Shown piece after piece: positions 25,283 to 33,863 of a stretch of 64,000 nucleotides of DNA. Each line of letters begins with the position of its first letter. The first letter of the stretch is position 1. The stretch is from Salinicoccus sp. YB14-2 (GTDB taxonomy: Bacteria > Bacillota > Bacilli > Staphylococcales > Salinicoccaceae), in assembly GCF_001265075.1 (NCBI RefSeq), contig NZ_LFKO01000001.1:1100060-1164059 (forward strand), given 5' to 3'. The translations under genes were made by a program, and so were the position numbers. Under the pieces are notes generated by a model, which worked only from the letters and a program-made list of their open reading frames with translations, was not told the DNA's origin and did not search any database.

Positions 25283-26481
25283 TGACAGAAGTTGTTATAG
25301 TAGATGCGGTAAGAACGCCGATCGGCAGATATAAAGGCGCTTTAAAATCAGTGAGACCGGATGACCTGGGTGCAATTGTCATAAGAGCACTTGTTGAAAG
25401 AAACCCAGGTCTGGATATAAATCAGATAGATGAAGTGATTTTCGGCAACGCCAACGGTGCAGGTGAAGAAAACAGAAATGTTGCACGTATGTCTGCATTG
25501 ATTGCCGACCTGCCTGAAAGTATTGGGGGGACGACGGTAAACAGATTGTGCGGTTCAAGTCTGGACTCTGTTTCAATGGCAGCCCGTTCAATCATGACCG
25601 GTGAAATAGATATCGCAATCGCAGGCGGCACAGAAAGTATGTCGAGAGCGCCGTTTGTCATGCTGAAGCCTGAAAAAGAGTTTCCGAGAGGCAATATGGA
25701 ACTTGTAGATACAACAATCGGCTGGAGATTCCCGAATCCGAAAATCGAATCTGAACATGGAATTGATTCCATGCCGCAGACAGCTGAAAATGTGGCACAG
25801 AGATACAACATCACAAGAGAAGAACAGGATGAGTTTGCTTTTGAAAGCCAGCAGCGTGCCAAAGCTGCGGTTGAAGCCGACAGGTTCAAAGAACAGATGA
25901 TACCTGTAACAATCACCGATCGCAAAGGAAATGAAACGATTGTTGATAAAGATGAGCATCCGAGGCCGGAAACTTCACTTGAGAAGTTATCCCAGCTGCG
26001 ATCCATTTTCGCGGATGGTACAGTGACGGCAGGAAACGCTTCAGGTGTAAATGACGGCGCAAGTGCACTGCTGGTGATGAGTAAAGAAAAGGCTGAAGCG
26101 CTTGGTTTAACACCACTTGTAAAATACACATTCTCTGCAACTGCAGGTGTTGAACCGGCTGTAATGGGTCTTGGTCCAATAGATTCGACAAAAAAACTGC
26201 TTGAGAAAACAGGACGGACGATTTCAGATATCGGCCTTGTGGAACTTAATGAAGCATTCGCTTCACAGTCGATAGAGTGTATCAACCAGCTGGGCATTGA
26301 CAGAGATATCGTTAACGTCAATGGCGGTGCCATCAGCTTTGGTCACCCACTGGGTGCAAGCGGTGCTCGTATATTGACAGATTTGATCTATGAAATGAAA
26401 CGCCGTGATACTAAAACAGGATTGGCAACGATGTGTATCGGTGTCGGCCAGGGTATCTCATTAATGGTAGACAATATATAA
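25282..26481 (+). CDS. pcaF: 3-oxoadipyl-CoA thiolase
   Basis: 399 residues, a degradative thiolase. C90 (NRLCGSS) is the acyl-accepting cysteine; the histidine is in NGGAISFGHPLGASG and the second cysteine in MCIGVGQG. FGNANGAGEENRNVARM resembles PcaF enzymes. It would split 3-oxoadipyl-CoA into succinyl-CoA and acetyl-CoA, completing the route into the TCA cycle. A general acetyl-CoA acetyltransferase is the alternative. Last gene before a strong terminator. Confidence 0.87.
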   Translation: MTEVVIVDAVRTPIGRYKGALKSVRPDDLGAIVIRALVERNPGLDINQIDEVIFGNANGAGEENRNVARMSALIADLPESIGGTTVNRLCGSSLDSVSMAARSIMTGEIDIAIAGGTESMSRAPFVMLKPEKEFPRGNMELVDTTIGWRFPNPKIESEHGIDSMPQTAENVAQRYNITREEQDEFAFESQQRAKAAVEADRFKEQMIPVTITDRKGNETIVDKDEHPRPETSLEKLSQLRSIFADGTVTAGNASGVNDGASALLVMSKEKAEALGLTPLVKYTFSATAGVEPAVMGLGPIDSTKKLLEKTGRTISDIGLVELNEAFASQSIECINQLGIDRDIVNVNGGAISFGHPLGASGARILTDLIYEMKRRDTKTGLATMCIGVGQGISLMVDNI

Positions 26482-26485
26482 AATG

Positions 26486-26535
26486 AAAAACAGAGGTCCG
26501 GCTCCTGTAATCTGGATGCGGACCTCTGTTTTTCA
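26486..26535. terminator. Bidirectional terminator, catechol and phn operons
   Basis: AAAAACAGAGGTCCG (26486-26500) pairs with CGGACCTCTGTTTTT (26519-26533). It separates the convergent pcaF and phnE genes. Confidence 0.9.
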
Positions 26536-26556
26536 TTTTTAAAAGATAATCAATGG

Positions 26557-27360
26557 TTAGATCAGTCGTTTTCTGATCGCTCCTGACAGAACATCTATCA
26601 GGCTGACAAATACGACGACGACGACAAGAATCATACCGACTTCTTCCCAGTTTCTCTGGTATGTCGCAAGGATGAGCGGTGCACCGATACCACCGGCACC
26701 GACAATGCCGAGTACTGTAGAAGCACGGACATCAATTTCGAAGCGGTATAAGGAATAGGACACAAATTCCGGCAGTACCTGCGGCAGAATGCCGTACCAC
26801 ATGGATTGAACCCTGTTACCGCCGCTCGCCTTGATGGCATCGACATTTTCAGAGTCAATCGATTCAATGACTTCGGCATAAAGTTTACCGAGCATACCGA
26901 TTGAGTTGATACTGATGGCAAGAACACCGGCGTACGGTCCGATACCGACCGCAGCTACGAAGATGATTGCAAAGATCAGTTCAGGAATTGCACGTATGGC
27001 ATTCAGCAGTGCTTTTCCAATATAGGATAATCTGCCGCCTACGTTTCTTGCCGCCAGAAAACCGACCGGCACCGCGAGTATGGTGGCGACGAAGATTCCG
27101 GCGTAGGCAATTGCGATTGTCTCGAGCATATAGCCGATATATTCCGGATATTTTTCATAGTTATCCGTGTTGATCAACGGTTCTATGAACAGCCGCCTCA
27201 ATGTCTCGAGTGTGGATACCGATGAGCTGTTGATGTCGAAAGGAGTGGACACGAGCGCAACGATATAGATGAAAGAAAGTATGAGAACAGTGGCCAAAAC
27301 ATACATGCGCTTCGTCCTGTTAAAGGTTTTATGCGTTCTTATTTTATCATACTGCTTCAT
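26557..27360 (-). CDS. phnE: Phosphonate-type ABC transporter permease, second copy
   Basis: 267 residues with six predicted membrane segments and the permease EAA-like region KASGGNRVQSMWYGILPQV facing the ATPase. VGAGGIGAPLI is typical of PhnE. It overlaps the first permease gene by one base (TAATG). Two different PhnE proteins would form a heterodimer, an arrangement known from several phosphonate and phosphite transporters. Confidence 0.88.
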   Translation of the reverse strand: MKQYDKIRTHKTFNRTKRMYVLATVLILSFIYIVALVSTPFDINSSSVSTLETLRRLFIEPLINTDNYEKYPEYIGYMLETIAIAYAGIFVATILAVPVGFLAARNVGGRLSYIGKALLNAIRAIPELIFAIIFVAAVGIGPYAGVLAISINSIGMLGKLYAEVIESIDSENVDAIKASGGNRVQSMWYGILPQVLPEFVSYSLYRFEIDVRASTVLGIVGAGGIGAPLILATYQRNWEEVGMILVVVVVFVSLIDVLSGAIRKRLI

Positions 27361-28169
27361 TATTCAAGACGCTCCCTTAGTTTATTACTGATGAAATCAA
27401 TGATTGTAATCACTACGAAGAGTGTAAAGATGATTGCTGCCACATTTTCATAATTGAACATGCTGAGTTGTTGGCTAAGAATGATACCGATACCTCCGGC
27501 ACCGACAAAACCGAGCACTACTGACGCTTTAACATTGATTTCCAGTGAATACAACGTATAGGAAGCATACTGCGGCAGAATCTGCGGGATAACAGCATAT
27601 CTGATAACCTGCAAAGTGTTGCCGCCTGATGCGCGGATGGCTTCAAGAGGACCGGGGTCGACGGACTCAATGGATTCACTGAGCAGTTTGCCGATGATTC
27701 CTATTGTAAGTACGGTGAGAGCGAGTATACCTGAAATATCACCGATGCCGACAAGCGCAACGAAAAGAACTGCCAGTATTATTTCCGGTACTGTACGAAG
27801 TATATTGAAGAAAAACCGGATAATACGGTAGAACGTCAGATTAGTATTGATGTTGGCCGCGGCAAGAAAACTGACAGGCAATGCCAGTATAGCTCCGAAA
27901 GTTGTACCAAACAGTGCGATATTCCATGTTTCAAGAAGCGGCTGCAAGACACTCGTAAAATAGCTCCAGCTCGGCGGCCAGAGGTCTTCCACTACAAACA
28001 GGAAGATAATCGGGAAGCCTTCTATCACCCTCTGAGGGAAAGCTTCAGTCTGGTAGGCCGCTGCTATGTAAAGCATTATGATTAGAAGAAGAATGCCGAG
28101 AATAGACAGCTTGAACCGCATGGGTGTCAGGACGATACGTTCAGATTTGTCCGGACTCGTTTTTTTCAT
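27360..28169 (-). CDS. phnE: Phosphonate-type ABC transporter permease, first copy
   Basis: 269 residues with about six membrane segments. RASGGNTLQVIRYAVIPQI is the ATPase-contact loop and VGAGGIGIILSQQ follows. The ATG at 28169 is chosen because GAGGAGG lies 6 bases before it, which places the start inside the end of phnC (29-base overlap). Partner of the second permease. Confidence 0.87.
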   Translation of the reverse strand: MKKTSPDKSERIVLTPMRFKLSILGILLLIIMLYIAAAYQTEAFPQRVIEGFPIIFLFVVEDLWPPSWSYFTSVLQPLLETWNIALFGTTFGAILALPVSFLAAANINTNLTFYRIIRFFFNILRTVPEIILAVLFVALVGIGDISGILALTVLTIGIIGKLLSESIESVDPGPLEAIRASGGNTLQVIRYAVIPQILPQYASYTLYSLEINVKASVVLGFVGAGGIGIILSQQLSMFNYENVAAIIFTLFVVITIIDFISNKLRERLE

Positions 28170-28956
28170 CAGTCTCCTCCTCGCTGCCGAGAAGATCGTC
28201 ATCTTTGATCGGCCGGTCATAAATTTCTTCGAAAGTCTGGTCTGTCACTTCTTCTATAGGACCGTCGAAGACGAGGTTACCGTCCCTTAAGCCAATGATG
28301 CGGTCTGCGTATTCCATCGCCATATCAATGAAATGGAGATTGACGATTGTGGTCAGGCCATCTTCTCTGCTGACCCGTTTCAAATCCTTCATGACTTTAT
28401 GTGATGTTGGGGGGTCAAGACTCGCCACCGGCTCATCCGCAAGGATGACTTTCGGCTGCTGTGTCAACGCACGTGCGATACTGATGCGCTGCTGCTGTCC
28501 TCCGCTCAGGTTGCTTGCCCGGACATATGCCTTCTCCTCTATTCCAACACGTTCCAGGTTATTCATCGCAATCTGCAGGTCGTTCTGGGGGAACCATCCG
28601 ACCAGACTGCGCAATGTTCCCGTATGTCCGAGTCTCCCCGCCAGAACGTTCCTAAGCACGCTCATACGTTTGACAATATTATAACTCTGGAATATCATAC
28701 CGATATTCGTTCTCACCTTTCTGAGCTGGTTGTCCTTGAGCTGTAAAATATCTTCACCGTCCACGATAAGCGCACCGCTGGTCGGAGTCACCATACGGTT
28801 GATACTGCGTATCAACGTCGATTTACCGGCTCCTGACATGCCGACGATAACAACGAATTCTCCTTCGTTAATTTTTAAGTTGATGTTTTTCAAACCTTCA
28901 TGTCCATTCGGATACATAAGGGAAACATCGTTAAATTCTATCAATGCATTCACCAT
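28141..28956 (-). CDS. phnC: Phosphonate-type ABC transporter ATP-binding protein
   Basis: 271 residues. Walker A GMSGAGKST, signature LSGGQQQRISIARAL and Walker B VILADEPVASLDP are intact. The acidic C-terminal tail lies beyond the usual end. The start is uncertain: the ATG at 28956 has only a weak ribosome site, and a TTG four codons later would also fit the family. It energises uptake through the two PhnE permeases. Confidence 0.9.
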   Translation of the reverse strand: MVNALIEFNDVSLMYPNGHEGLKNINLKINEGEFVVIVGMSGAGKSTLIRSINRMVTPTSGALIVDGEDILQLKDNQLRKVRTNIGMIFQSYNIVKRMSVLRNVLAGRLGHTGTLRSLVGWFPQNDLQIAMNNLERVGIEEKAYVRASNLSGGQQQRISIARALTQQPKVILADEPVASLDPPTSHKVMKDLKRVSREDGLTTIVNLHFIDMAMEYADRIIGLRDGNLVFDGPIEEVTDQTFEEIYDRPIKDDDLLGSEEETDEKNESGQI

Positions 28957-28982
28957 CCCGGGAATATAATTAAAAACTATGT

Positions 28983-29021
28983 AAAAAGGAGATGTATAAG
29001 GAAGCTCCTCCATCTCCTTTT
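28983..29021 (-). terminator. Hairpin between phnD and phnC
   Basis: AAAAAGGAGATG (28983-28994) pairs with CATCTCCTTTT (29011-29021). On the minus strand it forms a terminator-like stem followed by a T-rich run, so binding protein would be made in excess over membrane parts, as is usual for ABC importers. Confidence 0.65.
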
Positions 29022-29031
29022 GATAAAATTC

Positions 29032-30003
29032 TTACTCGTTTAAATCACTTTCGAATTCTGCATATACTTCACGTACTATGTCGTAGTCTTCCGACTCAGC
29101 TTCAGCTATGCCATCCCACTCATAGATTTCATACATGATTTCAAGCATTTCCTCATTTTCATTCAAATTCATGAACGCATCGGTAATCTGCTGTTTCATA
29201 TCATCCGGCAGTTCGGAACGGACAGAGATGGTATCATTCGGAATCTCATCTGTATTGCCGATCACTTTCACCTGATCCATGACATCCGGAAGGTCTTCTT
29301 CAACAGTCACTCGTGCATCATCAAAGGTAGTGGCGAAATCTGCCTGTCCGTCATAAACTTGTGTAATTGCGTTATCATGTCCGCCGACGGAAAGCTGGTC
29401 AAAATGACTTTCAAGCTCATCAACGCCCATCTCTTTCAACTGCATTGCAGGGAAAAGATAGCCGGAAGTCGATAATGTATCCGGGAATGCCCACACAAGC
29501 CCTTCTTGATCAACCAGATCTTCAACGCTTTCAATATCTGAATCTGCATTGACTACATACTGTGCAACGTAAGATTCTGAGCCATTTCTGACAGATTTTA
29601 AAATCACGTCAACATCTGCACGTTCTTCGGCCTGTACAAAACTGAATGGTGCAAGAAAACCAATGTCAACCTGCTGTGTTCTCATTGCCTCGATCAGACC
29701 ACTGTAGTCGACCATGACTTCAGCTTCAACTTCAATGCCAAGTTCTTCTGAAAGGAACTCTTCAAGCGGTTCGGCTGTTGTAGCAATATTACCTGCATCA
29801 CTTGAAGGAATAAAACCCATGGACAATGATTCAATCTCTTCACCGGATTCTTCCGAACTCTCTTCGGTATTCTCCGCAGCCTCACTCTCTTCGCTGCCTT
29901 CAGAACCGGAATCATCACTTTCGCCATTACCACATGCAGCAATTACAGAGATGACCATGACTAGAGCGAACAGTAAAAGAAAACGTCTTAATTCAAATTT
30001 CAT
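29032..30003 (-). CDS. phnD: Phosphonate-type substrate-binding lipoprotein
   Basis: 323 residues from the ATG at 30003 (GGGAGGT upstream). A lipoprotein signal ends at IAAC, so C24 is lipidated and anchored outside the membrane. A strongly acidic Ser/Glu linker (about 27-55) follows, in keeping with a salt-tolerant host. FIPSSDAGNIAT and DTLSTSGYLFP are PhnD-family ligand-binding motifs. Substrate could be a phosphonate, phosphite or phosphate ester. No C-P lyase or other phosphonate catabolic gene is in the window. Confidence 0.88.
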   Translation of the reverse strand: MKFELRRFLLLFALVMVISVIAACGNGESDDSGSEGSEESEAAENTEESSEESGEEIESLSMGFIPSSDAGNIATTAEPLEEFLSEELGIEVEAEVMVDYSGLIEAMRTQQVDIGFLAPFSFVQAEERADVDVILKSVRNGSESYVAQYVVNADSDIESVEDLVDQEGLVWAFPDTLSTSGYLFPAMQLKEMGVDELESHFDQLSVGGHDNAITQVYDGQADFATTFDDARVTVEEDLPDVMDQVKVIGNTDEIPNDTISVRSELPDDMKQQITDAFMNLNENEEMLEIMYEIYEWDGIAEAESEDYDIVREVYAEFESDLNE

Positions 30004-30154
30004 TTCGCCTACCTCCCAAGTAGAAATATGTATTTTATTTTCTAGAAGAGAGAAAAATTTTCCTTCTTCTACCTTAAGAATATTTAAAGTGTTTTCCAAA
30101 GTCAATGCAATTTACAAATAATTAAGAAATATGTCATCAAGTATAAAATAAACC

Positions 30155-30170
30155 CCCCGATATCTCGGGG
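30155..30170 (-). terminator. Terminator of the IclR-type gene
   Basis: CCCCGA / TCGGGG around TATC; on the minus strand it is followed by TTTATTTTATA. It lies 31 bases after the regulator's stop. Confidence 0.75.
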
Positions 30171-30200
30171 AGTTGCGTCAGATTCAATAATATTCGATTT

Positions 30201-30980
30201 TTAAAACGGCAGTTCAATCTCTGTGTTTCTGCTGATCAGCTCTGCAGTCTCAAGAAGCGGTGATAAATAATTATCTTCCACCTCTTTTCTTGTCGTCCGG
30301 GAAGAGTTGGTGGAGCAATTGATTGCTGCAATGATTTCTCCCTGCATATTCCGTATAGGCGCAGCGATGGACATCAGACCGATTTCCAACTGATCTTCAC
30401 TGATTGCCCAGCCCTTTTCACGAATTTCTTCGAACTCTTTTCGCAAGTCCACTTCTTTATATATCGTGTTTGGAGTGAGCGCTTCAAGTGTTGCGGTTGC
30501 AAAAAATTCCTGGAGCTCTGATTCACTTTTTTGAGCGAGTAACAACTTACCCATTGAAGTTGCGTAAGCAGGCAGATGTGTGCCGATATTGAGTGAAATA
30601 TTCATGATTTTATTGGCAGGGACACGTCCGACATAGACAATTTCCTCCCCGACCAATTTAGCGATGGAGCTTGATTCATTTGTCTGCTTTGATAACTCGC
30701 GCAGCAGTGTCGTTGTAATTTCCCAGCTGTCTCTTGCAGTCATATAAGAGTAGCCGAGGGATAAAATTTTAGGCGTTAAATAAAATCGGTTATCGAGCGC
30801 CTGTGCGTATCCGAGGTTCACCAGCGTGATTAAAACACGTCTCGCCGTCGGTCTGGATATGTTTGTCAGTTTTGCTGCCGCAGATATAGTCAAGTGATCA
30901 TGGTTGTCAAAAGCTTCAATGACTTTCAACCCTTTGGCAAGTGTTTGAAGATGATCAGCATTATTAAACTCCTGTGTCAT
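30201..30980 (-). CDS. IclR-family regulator, PcaR/PobR-like
   Basis: 259 residues. An N-terminal winged helix-turn-helix (TISAAAKLTNISRPTARRVLITL) is followed by RFYLTPKILSLGYSYM, which resembles the PcaR/PcaU/PobR branch that controls beta-ketoadipate pathways. The C-terminal IclR domain (about 90-255) binds small aromatic-acid-derived effectors. Its gene is separated from the catechol operon by the phn genes, but a palindrome before it shares ATCGTAC with an element before catB. I infer that it regulates catB-pcaF and itself; effector and sign are unknown. Confidence 0.85.
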   Translation of the reverse strand: MTQEFNNADHLQTLAKGLKVIEAFDNHDHLTISAAAKLTNISRPTARRVLITLVNLGYAQALDNRFYLTPKILSLGYSYMTARDSWEITTTLLRELSKQTNESSSIAKLVGEEIVYVGRVPANKIMNISLNIGTHLPAYATSMGKLLLAQKSESELQEFFATATLEALTPNTIYKEVDLRKEFEEIREKGWAISEDQLEIGLMSIAAPIRNMQGEIIAAINCSTNSSRTTRKEVEDNYLSPLLETAELISRNTEIELPF

Positions 30981-30992
30981 AATAACCCCTCA

Positions 30993-31002
30993 ATCGTACG
31001 AT
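30993..31002. promoter_or_regulatory. Palindrome before the IclR-type gene
   Basis: ATCGTACGAT is a perfect 10-bp palindrome about 12 bases before the start codon and downstream of a minus-strand TATAAT near 31024-31029. It is a likely autoregulatory site. Confidence 0.5.
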
Positions 31003-31062
31003 AGTTAAAACTTTGTACTATTATTATATCATTTTTGGTGATGAATTTTTCAAAATTAAATA

Positions 31063-32490
31063 TTACGGCCAAAAACCGATCCACTGCCAATAAGTATATG
31101 CGACCAGTGTAATGATGAAAACACTCGCAATCGTTGAAAGGATTCCGGGCAGCAGAAAGTCCTGCTGGACCACCCTGCCTGTACTGTGGGCGACGACATT
31201 TGGCATTGTCTCCACGACCAGTATGAAACCGAGCAGTAAAGTCACTGCTGAAAGCACGGACATGACCACCGGGTCCAAGCCGGACTGGGCTGATAGGCTG
31301 ATCAGTACCGGGAGCAATGTAATTACGGCAGTGGAGACATTGGTCACGCCCAGATGGTACAGGTGTGAAACCAGTACTGTAATGGGTATCGCAAGCCATG
31401 GGTTACTGAATATCTCCACTATGACCGGCGGAGATATCAGAACTTCAAGCAAATCAATCGCCCCGGATTCAATCAGAGAATAGCCGAAGGATAATGTTGC
31501 TCCAATCAGTAATACGATGCCGAAATTAATATCAATCAGCTTTCTCCACTCTACAAACCCAATTCCCGGCAGAGCCATCATGACGACAGCAAACAATGCA
31601 CCAAACGTAGGATGGTAGCCATGCCATGACTCTGTTAACCATATAAGTATAGTAATGATTAGTATGACTATACATTTTATTTCATCGGCCGCAATTTTTC
31701 CAATCGCAACATTCTTTTTCTTCATCTCTTCTTGCAATGTTTCAAAAGAATCTTCTTCCTCCGGAGGATAGACTTTCCAAATGATATATAAGACTGAAAC
31801 GACCAGCAAAATCCATATCGGGGCAGTGTATATAAACCATTGCAAATAAGATATGGAAACTCCGACATACAATCTCAGAAGTTCGATGGTCAAAATGTTA
31901 CCTATCGCAGCGGTGAGTACTGCGACACCACTGATACTGATGCCAAAAGCTGTGCCAATATACAATAGCTTATTGAAGTTTGAATTCTTCCCGACATTCG
32001 TTTCTTTGATGATGCTGTCCAAGACAGGCACCATTAAAGACGCTCTGACAGCCGTTGCAGGAATGAAAAAAGCCTGAATCTGGTTGATCAGCCCGACCCC
32101 TATGTAAATGCCCTTCGCTGAAGACCCCATCGTGGCGAGCAGAGAGTACGTCATCCGTTTGATGAGCGGTGTGTGATTGACACCGATCGCCATCATCATC
32201 CCGCCAATGATTAAGAATACTGCCGGAGAAGCAAAACCGCTCAATGCAGTTTCAATTTCAACAGGTCTGAGCAGTATTAGTAAAACTAAAACGATCATGG
32301 AAGTGAGACCGATTGGAACAGGTGCGAAAGCCCACAAAATCAGTCCGTAAACCATAATGGAAATTGTGGCTCTTTCAGACCACCCGATATTTTCAGGAAG
32401 AAAATATAAGACAGCTAAAAATAAGACTGTCGCTGCTGTTAAAATAATAATCTGACTGAGACTTACTTTGGAATTTTCTTTATTTGTCAT
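31063..32490 (-). CDS. SLC13/DASS-type anion permease
   Basis: 475 residues, about twelve membrane segments. Same subfamily as the protein at 4472-5971, sharing the C-terminal TYWQWIG. The ATG at 32490 has GGAG upstream; the ATG at 32505 is poorly placed. Next to the aromatic-pathway regulator, it might import an organic acid feeding the pathway, but position is the only support. Confidence 0.8.
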   Translation of the reverse strand: MTNKENSKVSLSQIIILTAATVLFLAVLYFLPENIGWSERATISIMVYGLILWAFAPVPIGLTSMIVLVLLILLRPVEIETALSGFASPAVFLIIGGMMMAIGVNHTPLIKRMTYSLLATMGSSAKGIYIGVGLINQIQAFFIPATAVRASLMVPVLDSIIKETNVGKNSNFNKLLYIGTAFGISISGVAVLTAAIGNILTIELLRLYVGVSISYLQWFIYTAPIWILLVVSVLYIIWKVYPPEEEDSFETLQEEMKKKNVAIGKIAADEIKCIVILIITILIWLTESWHGYHPTFGALFAVVMMALPGIGFVEWRKLIDINFGIVLLIGATLSFGYSLIESGAIDLLEVLISPPVIVEIFSNPWLAIPITVLVSHLYHLGVTNVSTAVITLLPVLISLSAQSGLDPVVMSVLSAVTLLLGFILVVETMPNVVAHSTGRVVQQDFLLPGILSTIASVFIITLVAYTYWQWIGFWP

Positions 32491-32526
32491 ATGGAGCCAC
32501 TCCATTTAATTATATGTAAAGAAATA

Positions 32527-32544
32527 CAGCATTTTAAAATGCTG
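32527..32544 (-). terminator. Palindromic terminator of the truncated TRAP gene
   Basis: CAGCATTTT / AAAATGCTG is a perfect 18-bp palindrome; on the minus strand TATTTCTTT follows. It lies 20 bases after the stop of the TRAP remnant, whose original terminator it probably was. Confidence 0.55.
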
Positions 32545-32563
32545 CATTTCCAGTAAACATTAT

Positions 32564-32947
32564 TCACGTTATCTCCACGTTGTCTCCATTTTCAGATGAA
32601 ATATTCTTCTGATGAGGTTCTCTTTTATTTACAAATTTCTGAATCAGAAATGCAATGACGATCAGTCCAAGTGCAATCGCATCTGTGGCCAATCCTGAAA
32701 GCATCAGCAGGACCGCAATCGTAAGGAGTAATATTCTAGTATACCAGGCTGCTCTTTTCTTGAAGAACCAGCCCTGTACAGCTGCTGATAAGAAATATAC
32801 ACCGACAAGTGCCGTGATTACAGCCAAGATGATTGCAAAATTATCATCGCTTAATAATAACAACTCTGGACTGTAGAACATCATGAATGGAACAATGAAT
32901 GCTGCAAGTCCGATTTTGAATGCTTCTGCTGCGGTTTTCATGGGATC
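32564..32947 (-). pseudogene. Remnant: C-terminus of a fused TRAP transporter permease
   Basis: The frame encodes about 125 residues with four membrane segments. MKTAAEAFKIGLAAFIVPFM and the following YSPELLL resemble the last segment of fused DctQM-type TRAP permeases, normally over 600 residues long. Everything upstream of this segment is gone, and the sequence passes directly into the tail of a gene on the other strand. An ATG exists at 32941 but no ribosome site precedes it, so the remnant is probably not made. Confidence 0.7.
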
Positions 32948-33085
32948 GGTACCATTGAACCGCTTGCTGCACTTGTTGCGAGTGTGCTCTGGCTGAATGT
33001 CTCATTTCAGAGCTGGCAGCTGGCCGGTATGTTTTTAATACTGGTACTGATTACAATGTTGTCTCTTAAAAAACAAAATGAATAG
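32945..33085 (+). pseudogene. Remnant: C-terminus of an EamA/DMT-type transporter
   Basis: A plus-strand frame ending at TAG 33083-33085 reads IGTIEPLAALVASVLWLNV, then SWQLAGMFLILVLITM and a basic tail. This is the pattern of the last two membrane segments of EamA-family permeases (EP motif, then a glycine-led helix). About 46 of roughly 300 residues remain and there is no start. It abuts the TRAP remnant, marking a deletion or recombination joint near 32945. Confidence 0.65.
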
Positions 33086-33102
33086 CCAAAGGAAAATGTT
33101 AT

Positions 33103-33780
33103 TTAAATGAATCTGTCCCAGGGTGCTTTTCCCGGTGGCGGGCACTCAACTGAAATGATTTCATCTTTTGTAGGGTGTTTGACTTCAAGCGTATGTGCCC
33201 AAAGCGCAATCTGCTGTCCGACCTTGTTTAGATTCCGGCCGTATTTCTGGTCACCGTATAAAACATTGCCGTGATTGGCAAGCTGTACACGTATCTGATG
33301 GGAACGGCCGGTCTCAAGTTCTATCTCCAGCAGCGACAGGTTGTTATTTTTATCATTACCGAGCACTTTGTAATGTAGTATTGCTTTTTTAGCGTCTTTT
33401 TTGTTTTTATCGACGATAGTCACCGTGTTATTCTTGCGGTTTTTAAACAAGTAGTCGGTCAGTGTGTTTTTGGGTGGGGATACCTGCCCGCGCACAACGG
33501 CTTTATATCTTCTCACTATTTTATTCTGTCTCAGTTGATCGGATAATCTGGACGCCGCTTTAGAAGTTTTCGCGAAAACAATTGCACCGCCGACCGGACG
33601 GTCCAGCCTGTGTACTAGTCCAAGATACACGTTGCCGGGCTTGTTTTCATTTTCTTTAATATAGGCTTTCAGTATATTGAGCAAATCCTTATCACCCGAA
33701 GCATCTTCCTGGACTGGAATGTTGACAGGCTTTTCCACAATCAGCAGGTGATTATCTTCATATAAAACGTTAATATTCAT
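33103..33780 (-). CDS. RluA-family pseudouridine synthase
   Basis: 225 residues, a stand-alone RluA/RsuA-type catalytic domain without an S4 domain. D60 in HRLDRPVGG is the catalytic aspartate, and GRSHQIRVQLANHG is the conserved uridine-binding segment. It should isomerise uridine to pseudouridine in rRNA or tRNA; the site is unknown. A degenerate copy lies immediately upstream on the same strand. Confidence 0.9.
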   Translation of the reverse strand: MNINVLYEDNHLLIVEKPVNIPVQEDASGDKDLLNILKAYIKENENKPGNVYLGLVHRLDRPVGGAIVFAKTSKAASRLSDQLRQNKIVRRYKAVVRGQVSPPKNTLTDYLFKNRKNNTVTIVDKNKKDAKKAILHYKVLGNDKNNNLSLLEIELETGRSHQIRVQLANHGNVLYGDQKYGRNLNKVGQQIALWAHTLEVKHPTKDEIISVECPPPGKAPWDRFI

Positions 33781-33863
33781 GGTGTACTCTCCTTTACATC
33801 TTCATCATATTATATCATCCGATCATTTATATGAAAGATGAAAACAGATGTCTGGCGGCCGGA

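Noticed and set aside
25422-26333. 303-codon minus-strand frame opposite pcaF
   Set aside because: Serine/proline-rich shadow of a well-supported thiolase gene; no motif of its own.
30004-30105. 34-codon N-terminal extension of PhnD
   Set aside because: The lipoprotein signal begins at the ATG at 30003, which has its own GGGAGGT.
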